A DNA stretch of 64,000 nucleotides from a virus. Both the position numbers and the translations under genes were made by a program. Positions within the stretch are counted from its first letter, which is position 1; the number at the start of each line of letters is the position of its first letter. Positions 39,591-47,759 of the stretch are shown piece after piece. The notes under the pieces are model-generated. The model made no database searches. It was given only the letters and a program-made list of their open reading frames with translations, and was not told the DNA's origin. Location: the IMG/VR virus record IMGVR_UViG_3300020442_002701, positions 1 through 64,000 of that record, one strand, 5' to 3'.

Positions 39591-39917
39591 TTATTCTTCT
39601 TCAACTTTGATTTGTAAAGGAAATCCTCTTTCGCGACTTGCGGTAGTTGCTTCAACTGCTTTTTGTTCTGCCACTTCATATGTATATATACCTACAGTAC
39701 CACTACCTTCTGTGTGAATCTGAATCATTATTTTTTCAGCTGATTCGGCTGAATGTTTGAAAATTCCTATAAGCACTTCAACGACCCATTCCATTGGAGT
39801 TGCATCGTCATTCATAAAAATTACTTTATACTTTAATGGTTCTGTAATTTTTTGATCGATTAATTCGTCAATCTTAACATCTAATTCTTGTGCAAATTCT
39901 ACATCGTTGTTCATCAT
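39591..39917 (-). CDS. clpS: Clp adaptor ClpS
   Basis: 108 residues with the full ClpS core: YKVIFMNDDATPMEWVVEVL, FKHSAESAEKIMIQIHTEGS, VGIYTYEVAEQKAVEATTAS. ClpS delivers N-degron substrates to ClpA(P) and restrains degradation of tmRNA-tagged proteins. The phage also encodes clpP (26698-27288) and tmRNA, so it may rebalance host ClpAP. An acidic N-terminal extension (~25 residues) precedes the core. A 23-bp perfect palindrome lies just upstream. Confidence 0.93.
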   Translation of the reverse strand: MMNNDVEFAQELDVKIDELIDQKITEPLKYKVIFMNDDATPMEWVVEVLIGIFKHSAESAEKIMIQIHTEGSGTVGIYTYEVAEQKAVEATTASRERGFPLQIKVEEE

Positions 39918-39930
39918 ATATCCTATCTGC

Positions 39931-39953
39931 TTAGGGGGTATTATACCCCCTAA
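39931..39953. repeat. 23-bp perfect palindrome between clpS and hsp20
   Basis: TTAGGGGGTAT-T-ATACCCCCTAA, 11-bp perfect arms, with TATAAT at its centre on the minus strand. No U-run follows, so it is not a standard terminator; more likely an operator, processing site or mRNA stem between the two genes. Confidence 0.6.
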
Positions 39954-39965
39954 ACATTTCCCGTG

Positions 39966-40424
39966 TTAGCCTTCGATAGTTGGACCTGCGTTGATCTCAA
40001 TTTTCTTAGGTTTCATCTCTTCAGGAACATTTCTTACTAGATGTACATTTAACATGCCATTTTCTAGTTTTGCTGATTTAACATCAACGTGTTCTGCAAG
40101 AGTGAACTCTCTAACAAAGTTTCTTCCTGCGATACCTCTGTGAAGATAGTTTACTTCATCGTCACCTTTTGGTGCTTTACCTTCAATTTTAAGAACATCT
40201 TTGTCCTTTTCAATTGTAAGTGCATCCATACCAAAACCAGCAACAGCGATTGAGATCATAAACTCATCGTCATTTAGTTTTGCTATATTATATGGTGGGT
40301 ATCCTCCAGAACCATTAGCAGGACTATTTTCAAACACTCTGTCCATTTCATCGAACAGTCTGTCAAATCCTATAAAGCTTCTGTGGAAAGTACCGGGTAG
40401 GTTTAGAGTTGTTAGTCTTGTCAT
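39966..40424 (-). CDS. small heat-shock protein (Hsp20 / alpha-crystallin family)
   Basis: 152 residues, IbpA-like. Alpha-crystallin domain: YNIAKLNDDEFMISIAVAGF, LKIEGKAP, LHRGIAGRNFVREFTLAEHV, ENGMLNVHLVRNVPE. It has the usual N-terminal FDRLFDEMDRVF and ends with EMKPKKIEI. Holds unfolded proteins; frequent in marine T4-like phages. Followed by clpS, suggesting a proteostasis unit. Confidence 0.94.
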   Translation of the reverse strand: MTRLTTLNLPGTFHRSFIGFDRLFDEMDRVFENSPANGSGGYPPYNIAKLNDDEFMISIAVAGFGMDALTIEKDKDVLKIEGKAPKGDDEVNYLHRGIAGRNFVREFTLAEHVDVKSAKLENGMLNVHLVRNVPEEMKPKKIEINAGPTIEG

Positions 40425-40448
40425 TTTTTTCTCCTTTATTAAGCAAGA

Positions 40449-40523
40449 TTAATATTTAGGACCCAAACATTTGGCATCCCAGTACAAAAAGAACTCTTCT
40501 TCTTGTACATAGTTATTTATCAT
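40449..40523 (-). CDS. very small ORF (24 aa)
   Basis: ATG at 40523, stop at 40449; MINNYVQEEEFFLYWDAKCL... The sequence looks protein-like and fills the gap between guaC and hsp20, but there is no good ribosome-binding site. Unknown. Confidence 0.3.
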   Translation of the reverse strand: MINNYVQEEEFFLYWDAKCLGPKY

Positions 40524-40551
40524 TATAAAACTGCATAATGATAAAATTCGA

Positions 40552-41604
40552 TCAATTTTGGTTAAATTGATTGAATACATTATTGACTTGGTTATTAACA
40601 CGTACAAATGTTGTGCATTTAGCCATATCTTTAAGCCTTTTAGCACCTATATACGTACATGCACTTCTAACCCCGCCTAAAATCTCAGTTAAGGTGTCTT
40701 TAACAGGTCCTCTGTGTGGTAAAGATACAACTTTACCTTCAGCACCTCTATATCCGTCTTTTCGTCTGCCATGCCTAGCCATTGCTTCATCTGAACTCAT
40801 GCCGTAAAATGTGACTTTCCCGTTTACAACATCTCCTTCTGATTCATCGTGTCCCGCTAACATTCCACCTAGCATGACAAAATGAGCGCCTGCTCCAAAT
40901 GCTTTTGCGACATCTCCTGGATACACACAACCACCATCTGCAATTACATGTCCACCAATACCATTTGCGGCATCAGCACATTCAATTACTCCTGAAAGTT
41001 GTGGTACACCAACACCTGTTTGTAATCTTGTAGTACATACAGATCCCGGCCCAATGCCTACTTTCACTATGTCTGCACCTCTGATAATTAATTCTTCTGT
41101 CATTTCTCCTGTAACAACATTACCAGCAATGATAGTTTTATCTGGATATTTGTTTCTTAGATCTTCTATAAAGTCCCCAAAGTTTTCATGATATGCATTT
41201 GCAACATCTACACATATGAATTTAATGTCTGGGTATGAAGCAAGAACTTGATTCATTGTGTTATAATCTTCTGCGTCTTTATCCCATATGTATCCAGTGC
41301 CTGTGCAAACACTAATATATTTTAATTTAATTCCGTTACCTACTGCTTCTTTCCAATCATCAAAAGTGTTGTGTTTGCCTATCACAGTTAACATTTTGTG
41401 ATCTTGTAGAACCTTCGCCATTGAAAATGTTCCAACGCCGTCCATATTGCTAGACATAATTGGTACACCTGTCCATTCTTGGCCACTGTTATGGAATTTA
41501 AATGTTCTAAGTAAATCTACGTCTCTACGGCTTTCTAATTTACTTCTTTTAGGTTTGAATAAAACGTCACTATAATCCAGCTTGATATCTTGTTCAATCC
41601 TCAT
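40552..41604 (-). CDS. guaC: GMP reductase
   Basis: 350 residues, matching GuaC along its length and lacking the CBS domains of IMP dehydrogenase. Key segments: [60 protein letters not shown] (catalytic Cys), [29 protein letters not shown]. Reduces GMP to IMP with NADPH, converting guanine into adenine nucleotides. This fits conversion of host GMP into precursors for AT-rich phage DNA, alongside NrdAB. Confidence 0.93.
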   Translation of the reverse strand: MRIEQDIKLDYSDVLFKPKRSKLESRRDVDLLRTFKFHNSGQEWTGVPIMSSNMDGVGTFSMAKVLQDHKMLTVIGKHNTFDDWKEAVGNGIKLKYISVCTGTGYIWDKDAEDYNTMNQVLASYPDIKFICVDVANAYHENFGDFIEDLRNKYPDKTIIAGNVVTGEMTEELIIRGADIVKVGIGPGSVCTTRLQTGVGVPQLSGVIECADAANGIGGHVIADGGCVYPGDVAKAFGAGAHFVMLGGMLAGHDESEGDVVNGKVTFYGMSSDEAMARHGRRKDGYRGAEGKVVSLPHRGPVKDTLTEILGGVRSACTYIGAKRLKDMAKCTTFVRVNNQVNNVFNQFNQN

Positions 41605-41607
41605 GTC

Positions 41608-41877
41608 CTAATATCCTTGTTCTGCTAAACGTTTTTTCATTGCACGTTCATGCCGTCTTTTTGCCGCGGCTTTATCACGTTTACGTTTTTCACTTGGCTT
41701 TACGTATTCTTGACGTTCTCTATACTCTTGTAACACACCAGACTCTTGTACCTTCTTTTTAAATTTACGTAGAGCTGCATTAACATCACCGTTACGTACT
41801 TCAACGTAAATGCCTTTGCCTTGTTGTGTTGGCTCTTTGTGCCAGTGTCTAGGTCGTCTGTTTCTGTAGTTCTGCAA
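41608..41877 (-). CDS. rpsU: ribosomal protein bS21
   Basis: 89 residues. The bS21 core is clear: GIYVEVRNGDVNAALRKFKK, QESGVLQEYRERQEYVKPSE, then a Lys/Arg-rich helix (RKRDKAAAKRRHERAMKKR). A 20-residue N-terminal extension precedes it. bS21 sits at the mRNA exit of the 30S subunit and influences initiation; phage copies are thought to bias ribosomes to phage mRNA. Overlaps the upstream gene by 29 bp. Confidence 0.93.
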   Translation of the reverse strand: MQNYRNRRPRHWHKEPTQQGKGIYVEVRNGDVNAALRKFKKKVQESGVLQEYRERQEYVKPSEKRKRDKAAAKRRHERAMKKRLAEQGY

Positions 41878-42304
41878 GTTTTGCTCCTATATGTTCAACC
41901 AAATAATCTAAATGGTATATTCTTTTATTACTTAACTTATTATAATACATATCTGGTGCTTTTGTCAACCAGAAAGTATTGGTATTGGCAATAATATATG
42001 ATGCCAAATCTCTTATAGTAGGTGGGCAATTATCTATATCCAAAATTACAAAATCGGCTACATGGACATGCCGTAGTAACCAATCATAATCATGTACATC
42101 CGTTTTTTCTAATTTGATATCTTCAACTTGTAAACGTTCTTTAGGTTCTTGTGTTTCGTAGATATATGTTGTAAAAGGGTCATCAAATTTCATTATAAGA
42201 TTTTGAAATTCGTCTTTTACATCTCTGCTTGGGTATACTAATAAAAAACTTACATTGTTTGTCAGCAATGTATCTGGTGGTGTAACGACCGTTAAATCAC
42301 TCAT
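41849..42304 (-). CDS. hypothetical phage protein (151 aa)
   Basis: 151 residues, alpha/beta pattern (VSFLLVYPSRDVKDEFQNLI; VHVADFVILDIDNCPPTIRD; HLDYLVEHIGAKLAEL) suggesting a receiver- or Rossmann-like fold. Overlaps both neighbours (8 and 29 bp). No function recognised. Confidence 0.65.
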   Translation of the reverse strand: MSDLTVVTPPDTLLTNNVSFLLVYPSRDVKDEFQNLIMKFDDPFTTYIYETQEPKERLQVEDIKLEKTDVHDYDWLLRHVHVADFVILDIDNCPPTIRDLASYIIANTNTFWLTKAPDMYYNKLSNKRIYHLDYLVEHIGAKLAELQKQTT

Positions 42305-44132
42305 TCTTATCTCTTATGTTTCTCCAATTAGTATCTTCAGTTTGTTCTTCGTTCTGTATATATCCGGAGTCAACGGTCGTTTGATCCGAATCTGAACTTA
42401 TATCATTAATAGGTGTTTGTACACTTTCGTTTTCAGGAAGTTTAAGAGCTTCTTCAACGGTAGCAGTTTCTGGCAAAGGCTCTAGTTCCGCTTGCATTTT
42501 TTCTGAGAAAGATTGTTCTTCTTCGTCTAAATACTTTTCCCAGGGAAATTCATCTATCTCGCCTAATAAGTATTTTTCCTTAAAACTTTTGATAGTCTTA
42601 TTAGGATTCATATCCTTCCATTTTCTTTTTGCTTCTGTCCATAAAGGATGTTTATCAAGTTCATCTATTTGTTCTTCAGTAAGTCTTACTTTTGGTTTGT
42701 GAACTTCTTTTTGCTGATATTCTTTTGCGATTTCTTTTGTTTCTTCCTTGATTTCATCGTCTATGTTTTTAATTTCTTCGTCAATCAGTTGATCTATGTC
42801 TGGCGTCTCTTCAACAACTCCTTTTTCAATTTCATTCTCATAAGTTTTATCTTCTTCTGGCGTAGGCTCAGGTGCGGAGTTTTCAACAATTTTTTTGGCT
42901 CTTGCTTTTTCATAATCTTCCCAGGCTGTATCTTTTTTTCCTGGCCTGGCAAATTGGAACGTATATTGGCTTGCAATTAAGAGTAAAACTGCAAGAGGAT
43001 CAAATACAAAAATAATTAGAATAATTACCCATCTTACGGCTTCTTCTAATAAATCTCTATCTGCTTCCTCACCATATATAAATTCCGCGATATATTTGAT
43101 AGGTCCTACTTCTGCTTCAAGTTTTCTATATTCTGCTTCTATAGTATACTTTTGTTCTGTAAGAGTATCAATTTCTGTGTTAGCATTTTTAATTTTTAGT
43201 AAATTTTCTTCAATAAGTTCTGTATTATTATCAGGAGTGATACTGCCTATTTCTGCACGTAATTTGTTTATTACTTTGTTAGAATCTGCAATTTCTTGCT
43301 CAGCTATTTTTCTAAGTCTTTTTATTTCTTCGTTAGCGGCTTTGATTATAGGGGATTCTTTTTCTTCTATTTGTGAAATAGTTTTAAGTATGCTTTCACG
43401 TTTAGCAATAAGTCCGTCTCTGTAATTTTCAACTTGCTTGGCTGTTCTACTTCCGTATGTACCATCTACCCTAGTACCAACAATACTTTGTAATCTACGT
43501 ATACTGTCGCTATCACGTCTGTTAAGTAAATCTGATAGTGTTTGCAGATCAGCATCTATATTAGATACTTGTGCTAGATAAGGTTCAATTTTCTTATCTT
43601 TTCTAACAATTTCTTGTTGTATTAGATTTTGTTGTTCTTTTACTAATGGTTGTATTCTATCGTAGGCAGTATCAATACGTTTTTGTTCTCTATCAATTTG
43701 GTCTTGTATTGTATCGTTTTTGTTAGCACCTTTGTTCTCAGCTAATTCAATTTTGTTTTCTGCTTTGTCAATGATAACTTTGTATCTGTTAATTTCTGTT
43801 TCAATTTGATTGATTTTTTCAACAGATTCTATACTTGCAGAAGTTTGTTCGATATGTGCTTTAGAAAGATAGCCAAAGATACCCATAGATGTTATAAACA
43901 TCAATACTGCAACCGCAGTTGCAAGGTAGTATTTTAACCACCATTTTGCTTGTGACCAATATTTGTGTAACCATACTGCGGTGACTAGTTTAGAAACTTC
44001 TAGTACACCTCCCATTATAATAATAGGAATAACTGCGGCGGCAAAAATAGCCGCCAATCCTGCAACAGAATAATAAATCGCGACCGCACTTATACATAGT
44101 GCAGTAAACATCACTAATAAACCAAATACCAT
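42297..44132 (-). CDS. large membrane protein with coiled coil and PG-binding-like motif
   Basis: 611 residues. Three hydrophobic N-terminal segments (residues ~3-90: LLVMFTALCISAVAIYYSVA; YYLATAVAVLMFITSMGIFG), a long periplasmic-type coiled coil (~95-350) with an embedded LQSIVGTRVDGTYGSRTAKQ motif resembling peptidoglycan-binding modules (DG-x-Y/F-G-x2-T), another membrane segment near 370-390 (WVIILIIFVFDPLAVLLLIA), then a long acidic cytoplasmic tail. Conserved-looking in marine T4-like phages; function unknown, possibly envelope remodelling. Confidence 0.7.
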   Translation of the reverse strand: MVFGLLVMFTALCISAVAIYYSVAGLAAIFAAAVIPIIIMGGVLEVSKLVTAVWLHKYWSQAKWWLKYYLATAVAVLMFITSMGIFGYLSKAHIEQTSASIESVEKINQIETEINRYKVIIDKAENKIELAENKGANKNDTIQDQIDREQKRIDTAYDRIQPLVKEQQNLIQQEIVRKDKKIEPYLAQVSNIDADLQTLSDLLNRRDSDSIRRLQSIVGTRVDGTYGSRTAKQVENYRDGLIAKRESILKTISQIEEKESPIIKAANEEIKRLRKIAEQEIADSNKVINKLRAEIGSITPDNNTELIEENLLKIKNANTEIDTLTEQKYTIEAEYRKLEAEVGPIKYIAEFIYGEEADRDLLEEAVRWVIILIIFVFDPLAVLLLIASQYTFQFARPGKKDTAWEDYEKARAKKIVENSAPEPTPEEDKTYENEIEKGVVEETPDIDQLIDEEIKNIDDEIKEETKEIAKEYQQKEVHKPKVRLTEEQIDELDKHPLWTEAKRKWKDMNPNKTIKSFKEKYLLGEIDEFPWEKYLDEEEQSFSEKMQAELEPLPETATVEEALKLPENESVQTPINDISSDSDQTTVDSGYIQNEEQTEDTNWRNIRDKNE

Positions 44133-44172
44133 ATATCCCCTCGTACCGTGCCCTTAAATCTTTTGTATGTTA

Positions 44173-44180
44173 TATTTATT
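44173..44180 (-). promoter_or_regulatory. late-like box AATAAATA
   Basis: Seven of eight match to TATAAATA on the minus strand, 40 bp before the 611-residue membrane protein gene and directly after the lipoprotein stop. Confidence 0.4.
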
Positions 44181-44618
44181 TTAATTTCGGAAGAACTTCC
44201 ATTGATTACCCTTCAAACAAGCTCTATCTGTGAAGTTCTTACTACTACCCTTATACCATATTGTACTCATAAGTGTAGTGCATGTGTTCGAATCAACACG
44301 GGCAACAAATACTTCACCGCTTGCATTTGTAGTATTACCGTACCATTTGCAACTTTGTCCTGGTGGTAATGTATCTAAAGCAAAGTAAACACACCTTTCG
44401 TGTCTTTGTCTATCTTCTGCAGGCACAGAATATGCACTATGCTTACCTAAATTAAACACAACAGAGTAAATAGATTCTGGTGAAGAGTAATTAGATGCCG
44501 TACTCATCTGCCCATAATATGGATTATGGGATTGACAAGCAGTAAGACTAATAACGATACCTACCGTCAACAGCCTGCCAGCTACCGTCCGGAAATTGGC
44601 AAAGAAATCCTTGTACAT
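44181..44618 (-). CDS. lipoprotein (first of three in tandem, by position)
   Basis: 145 residues from ATG 44618 (GAGGG upstream); an earlier in-frame start at 44684 would put extra residues before the signal. Signal and lipobox: LLTVGIVISLTAC. The mature domain has Cys pairs (RCVYFAL, SCKWYG, TCTTLM, ACLKGN) and ends WKFFRN. Overlaps the upstream lipoprotein gene by 71 bp. Outer- or inner-membrane lipoprotein of unknown role. Confidence 0.65.
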   Translation of the reverse strand: MYKDFFANFRTVAGRLLTVGIVISLTACQSHNPYYGQMSTASNYSSPESIYSVVFNLGKHSAYSVPAEDRQRHERCVYFALDTLPPGQSCKWYGNTTNASGEVFVARVDSNTCTTLMSTIWYKGSSKNFTDRACLKGNQWKFFRN

Positions 44619-44889
44619 TTTTTTGTGTCCCTCGTATATTTGCAACAGTTTGATAAGGACGACATTTTTTTGCAATTCCTGCATCTTTTACAAAATGTCG
44701 AACTTTGGGTTTATCTGAACATTCAACTACAGTATCGTTACTGACTACTTGATTGTTTTTGTCATAAACAATTTTTTCGTCAGTATAACAATATTGTGCA
44801 GTTTCAATAGGGGGTGTTGTTGATGAACACCCTCCTAAACTAATTATTAGTATGCTTGATAGCACTAACACGTTTCGCATTTCTATCAT
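44548..44889 (-). CDS. lipoprotein (second of three)
   Basis: Start set at ATG 44889, giving signal and lipobox MRNVLVLSSILIISLGGC; 113 residues. The mature part ends in GFLCQFPDGSWQAVDGRYRY, a pattern of phage/bacterial surface proteins with DGSW ending. Overlaps both neighbouring lipoprotein genes, suggesting tight co-translation. Function unknown. Confidence 0.65.
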   Translation of the reverse strand: MIEMRNVLVLSSILIISLGGCSSTTPPIETAQYCYTDEKIVYDKNNQVVSNDTVVECSDKPKVRHFVKDAGIAKKCRPYQTVANIRGTQKNVQGFLCQFPDGSWQAVDGRYRY

Positions 44890-45382
44890 CTTTCGCTTCT
44901 GCAAGAAGTTTATCAAAAACTTGTAATGGCATTTTGATTCGTACATATGTGTGTACTCTACCAGTAGATGCAAGTTCGTATGCATGTTTTTCAACTTCTA
45001 CGTGTTCTGTAATAGAAGTGTTCTTGGTTGAATGTTTCACAATAGTTTGTGTAACACGACTTTCAACACCATTATTACCTCTGATATCAACAGTTGTGTT
45101 AGAATTAACAACACCATTGATTCTTTCAGCAAAACCTTTTACTGCAAATGCATATGCCTGTGATTCTGATGCCTGTTCAAATTTGCTTTCACCCATACCG
45201 CAGGAATAAGCATAATCTGTTTTCCAGAACAACCAGCCTTCTGACCCAATCTGTTCACACTCTTGGTACCAGGTAGGATTTGCTTTGGTCTCTCTTACTT
45301 CTATTTCTTTCATAGTTGAGCAGGCTGTCATTGCTAACAATGCCGTCCCAATAGTAAGTGCCTTAGTAAATTTGCCTGTCAT
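44840..45382 (-). CDS. LPP20-like lipoprotein (third of three)
   Basis: 180 residues. Signal and lipobox LTIGTALLAMTAC. The mature domain (WYQECEQIG..., CGMGESKFEQASESQAYAFA, VKGFAERINGVV...) resembles the LPP20 family of outer-membrane lipoproteins, in which alternating helix and strand follow a GxSxSxxxA motif. Three lipoprotein genes in a row next to a cell-wall hydrolase suggest envelope modification or lysis functions. Confidence 0.7.
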   Translation of the reverse strand: MTGKFTKALTIGTALLAMTACSTMKEIEVRETKANPTWYQECEQIGSEGWLFWKTDYAYSCGMGESKFEQASESQAYAFAVKGFAERINGVVNSNTTVDIRGNNGVESRVTQTIVKHSTKNTSITEHVEVEKHAYELASTGRVHTYVRIKMPLQVFDKLLAEAKDDRNAKRVSAIKHTNN

Positions 45383-45394
45383 TTAAGCCTCCTC

Positions 45395-45559
45395 TTAATT
45401 AACAAACGGAGCGACAACTTTTTGAAACAATTCTGTAATCTGTTCTTGATTAGTTGCCAGTTGAATTTTAGCATCTGCCCAGGATTGGGTTTGATACTCT
45501 ACTGTCTTATCCCATTCTTGGATAAAGAACTCCTTAACGTTATTAAACGTATCTTCCAT
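45395..45559 (-). CDS. small helical protein (54 aa)
   Basis: ATG at 45559 after an AGGAGG-type site; MEDTFNNVKEFFIQEWDKTV, then QSWADAKIQLATNQEQITEL. Phasin-like amphipathic helix composition. Sigma70 promoter at 45598-45626 directly upstream; the AGGAGG of the next lipoprotein gene overlaps its end. Confidence 0.65.
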   Translation of the reverse strand: MEDTFNNVKEFFIQEWDKTVEYQTQSWADAKIQLATNQEQITELFQKVVAPFVN

Positions 45560-45597
45560 TATAGCCTCCTATGTTAGCCTTTTCTTCATTATGTCTT

Positions 45598-45626
45598 ATA
45601 ATAACTTCTTTCATAACACTTGTCAA
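45598..45626 (-). promoter_or_regulatory. sigma70-type promoter of the lipoprotein operon
   Basis: Minus strand TTGACA (45621-45626), 17-nt spacer, TATTAT (45598-45603). Confidence 0.65.
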
Positions 45627-45642
45627 GATGTTTTGGCAAAAT

Positions 45643-46431
45643 TTAATCCCACCTATAAAAAATGTGATCATCAATCTTTCCAATTAATCTCATTTGCTTT
45701 CGCCAAGTAGGAGCCACATAATCTGCATGATAATGTGTAGCACCTTCTATCATTCCAGCCCATTTGTTAAATGCCAAAATTTGGTATGCAATATCTTGAG
45801 CAACTTTCCATTTTATATTATCCTCATAATTAATGAGTTCATCTTTTTTACCATCACAATACCAACTAAATTGGCACTTGTTTCTAACAGGATAATATAC
45901 TCGTTCGTTTTCAGGAAGATCGGGATCTTGTTTGGTCTTCCAAGATTCTTTTACAGGACCTTCATAAATTACATCACAAACTTTTGCAGGATATCTTCTA
46001 TCTTGAACTCTGTTTAGTACAACTCTTGCGACAGCAATTTGCCCAGCAATACTTTGATTGTGAGATTCTCTATAGATGTTGAGAGTCATACAATATAATT
46101 CATCTGGATCAATCACTGGCGGTTGGTTTTCTTTGTCAACCGTCCCTGGCAAGTAAACTATTCTAGTTTTGACTACAGGTACTTCTTTGATTTCAAACTC
46201 TTTTACAATCTTGGGTACTTCAATTGTCTCTACTTCTTTTACAATTTTTGGAACTTCGATTTCTACAATCTTTTCTACTTCAACTATCTTTTCAACAATC
46301 TTTTCAACCTCTTGTATTTCGACTTTTACATTTGGTTTTCCTACATAGTAAAATGTTGCAAATCCTACTGTAAATCCAAATAGTATTGCTAATAAATATC
46401 TTGTCCGGGTTAATATTGCCATTGTACTCAT
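45643..46431 (-). CDS. membrane-anchored SleB-type cell-wall hydrolase
   Basis: 262 residues. N-terminal signal anchor (YLLAILFGFTVGFATFYYVG), a VEKIVEK/VPKIVKE repeat stalk (~35-90), then a Hydrolase_2 (SleB) domain: LYCMTLNIYRESHNQSIAGQ (catalytic Glu region), AVARVVLNRVQDRRYP, NKCQFSWYCDGK, GATHYHADYVAPTWRKQM, HIFYRWD. SleB enzymes cleave peptidoglycan; this is the best endolysin candidate in the window. Confidence 0.88.
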   Translation of the reverse strand: MSTMAILTRTRYLLAILFGFTVGFATFYYVGKPNVKVEIQEVEKIVEKIVEVEKIVEIEVPKIVKEVETIEVPKIVKEFEIKEVPVVKTRIVYLPGTVDKENQPPVIDPDELYCMTLNIYRESHNQSIAGQIAVARVVLNRVQDRRYPAKVCDVIYEGPVKESWKTKQDPDLPENERVYYPVRNKCQFSWYCDGKKDELINYEDNIKWKVAQDIAYQILAFNKWAGMIEGATHYHADYVAPTWRKQMRLIGKIDDHIFYRWD

Positions 46432-46886
46432 CCTCTTCGCATTGTGGCAATCTCAGTTGCCTGTTTCGAACCTGTCTTATCGTCATCGTCAGCAAACACA
46501 GGAACCATGTTGGACTTATGCATAGTTGCAATGCCTACAAGTTTTCTTTCACCTGTATATTGTAATGCTTCTTTTTTTGTACAAGGAGCAAAAGACATAT
46601 CGCTATTAAGACTTGGAACATCTTTTTCTTCTCTGCGGTAGTTACCTGATTCGTGCCACGGAGTTCTTATTGCGACTGGTTTGCTTTTGGGCTTATAGTT
46701 ACCTTGACAGTAATCTATATATTCTTGCAAATTCATAATGAGATTTGGACACTTGAGACGTTTCATCTCCTTGTTGTGTTTTCTCATTTGTTCTTCATAT
46801 TTTGCAATTTTGCCTAACGTAAGTTTTGCCTTTTTTGCCTTTTTTGTATTGAGAGAAGTCATACCTCTCACTAAATGCATAGTCAT
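46428..46886 (-). CDS. hypothetical phage protein (152 aa)
   Basis: 152 residues, basic: KKAKKAKLTLGKIAKYEEQM then KPVAIRTPWHESGNYRREEK and DVPSLNSDMSFAPCTKKEAL. Looks like a conserved marine T4-like phage protein of unknown function. Sigma70 promoter upstream; 4-bp overlap with the hydrolase gene. Confidence 0.65.
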   Translation of the reverse strand: MTMHLVRGMTSLNTKKAKKAKLTLGKIAKYEEQMRKHNKEMKRLKCPNLIMNLQEYIDYCQGNYKPKSKPVAIRTPWHESGNYRREEKDVPSLNSDMSFAPCTKKEALQYTGERKLVGIATMHKSNMVPVFADDDDKTGSKQATEIATMRRG

Positions 46887-46919
46887 ATTATTGCCTTAAA
46901 TTTTGTTTCAATTACTAAC

Positions 46920-46948
46920 ATGATACTATACATTTAGCGAGAAGTCAA
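46920..46948 (-). promoter_or_regulatory. sigma70-type promoter
   Basis: Minus strand TTGACT (46943-46948), 17-nt spacer, TATCAT (46920-46925). Confidence 0.6.
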
Positions 46949-46963
46949 GAACTTTTTTACCAA

Positions 46964-47209
46964 TTATGTCGCTATATGTTGTCTTGCACAACTTACACTA
47001 TTTAATTCGACTCGATAACCATCTTTAAGCATATCTTGTAGTGTGTCAACACCACGACTTCTTATGATAGAAGACCAATTGTCCAAAAACTGTTGGCATT
47101 CTAATTCTGTTTCAAAATGTTTACTGTAAACATTTACAATTTCGTCTCTTGAGATTCCTTCAGGAGTCACAATACTCAAATTAAAGAGTAGCATAAAAAC
47201 TTTTGTCAT
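46964..47209 (-). CDS. hypothetical small protein (81 aa)
   Basis: 81 residues with a hydrophobic N-terminus (MTKVFMLLFNLSIVTPEG) and a compact helical body (FETELECQQFLDNWSSIIRS). Similar in layout to the 78-residue protein at 36568-36804. Function unknown; own sigma70 promoter. Confidence 0.6.
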   Translation of the reverse strand: MTKVFMLLFNLSIVTPEGISRDEIVNVYSKHFETELECQQFLDNWSSIIRSRGVDTLQDMLKDGYRVELNSVSCARQHIAT

Positions 47210-47243
47210 TTGTCCTTTCCAGTATTTTGTTACAACTCTTTCG

Positions 47244-47272
47244 AGTATACACTAGAAAGTATAATCTGTCAA
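47244..47272 (-). promoter_or_regulatory. sigma70-type promoter
   Basis: Minus strand TTGACA (47267-47272), 17-nt spacer, TATACT (47244-47249). Confidence 0.7.
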
Positions 47273-47279
47273 CCTGTTT

Positions 47280-47705
47280 TTATTCAGGTAACTTTACAGT
47301 ACCTGCTTCTAAAAGTATCTTTCTATTTTCTTCGTGTGCGGCTTGAACTTGTTCTTTGTTTTCAGCATTGTATTGTACTGCCATATGATTGTCTAGCAAT
47401 GCAGATGTCAGTGGTTTGCCATTTACATGGATGTCTCCAAGTATACGTCCAAATTTACCTTTTGAATCGTATGATGCTGTGTGTAATTCGATTGTGCCTT
47501 CTTGACTTACAAAATTTGACACAAACTCTTTTGCGGCTAAACCAAATGCTTTTTCAACTAAATCTCTTGTTCTTGATTCTGGTGTATCAACGCCAACAAG
47601 TCGAACTCTTTCGTCTTTCAACCATACACCAAACCCTAGATCGATGTCAACATCAACTGTATCACCGTCAACAACCTTTACAATTTTAGCTCTATAATCG
47701 TACAT
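47280..47705 (-). CDS. thermonuclease (SNase family)
   Basis: 141 residues. Staphylococcal-nuclease fold: AKIVKVVDGDTVDVDIDLGF (Asp metal ligands), RVRLVGVDTPESRTRD (Arg and Asp catalytic region), KFGRILGDIHVNGKPL (second catalytic Arg). No signal peptide, so it acts inside the cell, perhaps on host DNA or RNA. Late-type box upstream at 47735. Confidence 0.92.
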   Translation of the reverse strand: MYDYRAKIVKVVDGDTVDVDIDLGFGVWLKDERVRLVGVDTPESRTRDLVEKAFGLAAKEFVSNFVSQEGTIELHTASYDSKGKFGRILGDIHVNGKPLTSALLDNHMAVQYNAENKEQVQAAHEENRKILLEAGTVKLPE

Positions 47706-47734
47706 AACTTTCTCCTAAAGTGATAATATACGTA

Positions 47735-47749
47735 TATTTATGATAAATA
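47735..47749. promoter_or_regulatory. divergent late-like boxes between SNase and speD
   Basis: CATAAATA on the minus strand (47735-47742) and GATAAATA on the plus strand (47742-47749) share a base. The minus box is 30 bp from the SNase ATG; the plus box is only 10 bp from the speD ATG, so the latter is doubtful. Confidence 0.35.
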
Positions 47750-47759
47750 ATTTCAATTT

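Noticed and set aside
39931-39953. Palindrome as a rho-independent terminator of hsp20
   Set aside because: No U-run after the stem on either strand.
40449-40646. 65-residue ORF overlapping guaC end
   Set aside because: Its first 41 codons are a shadow of the guaC 3' end; only the last 24 codons might be an independent small ORF.
40552-41604. IMP dehydrogenase (guaB)
   Set aside because: No CBS domains, and residue blocks match GMP reductase (guaC) along the full length.
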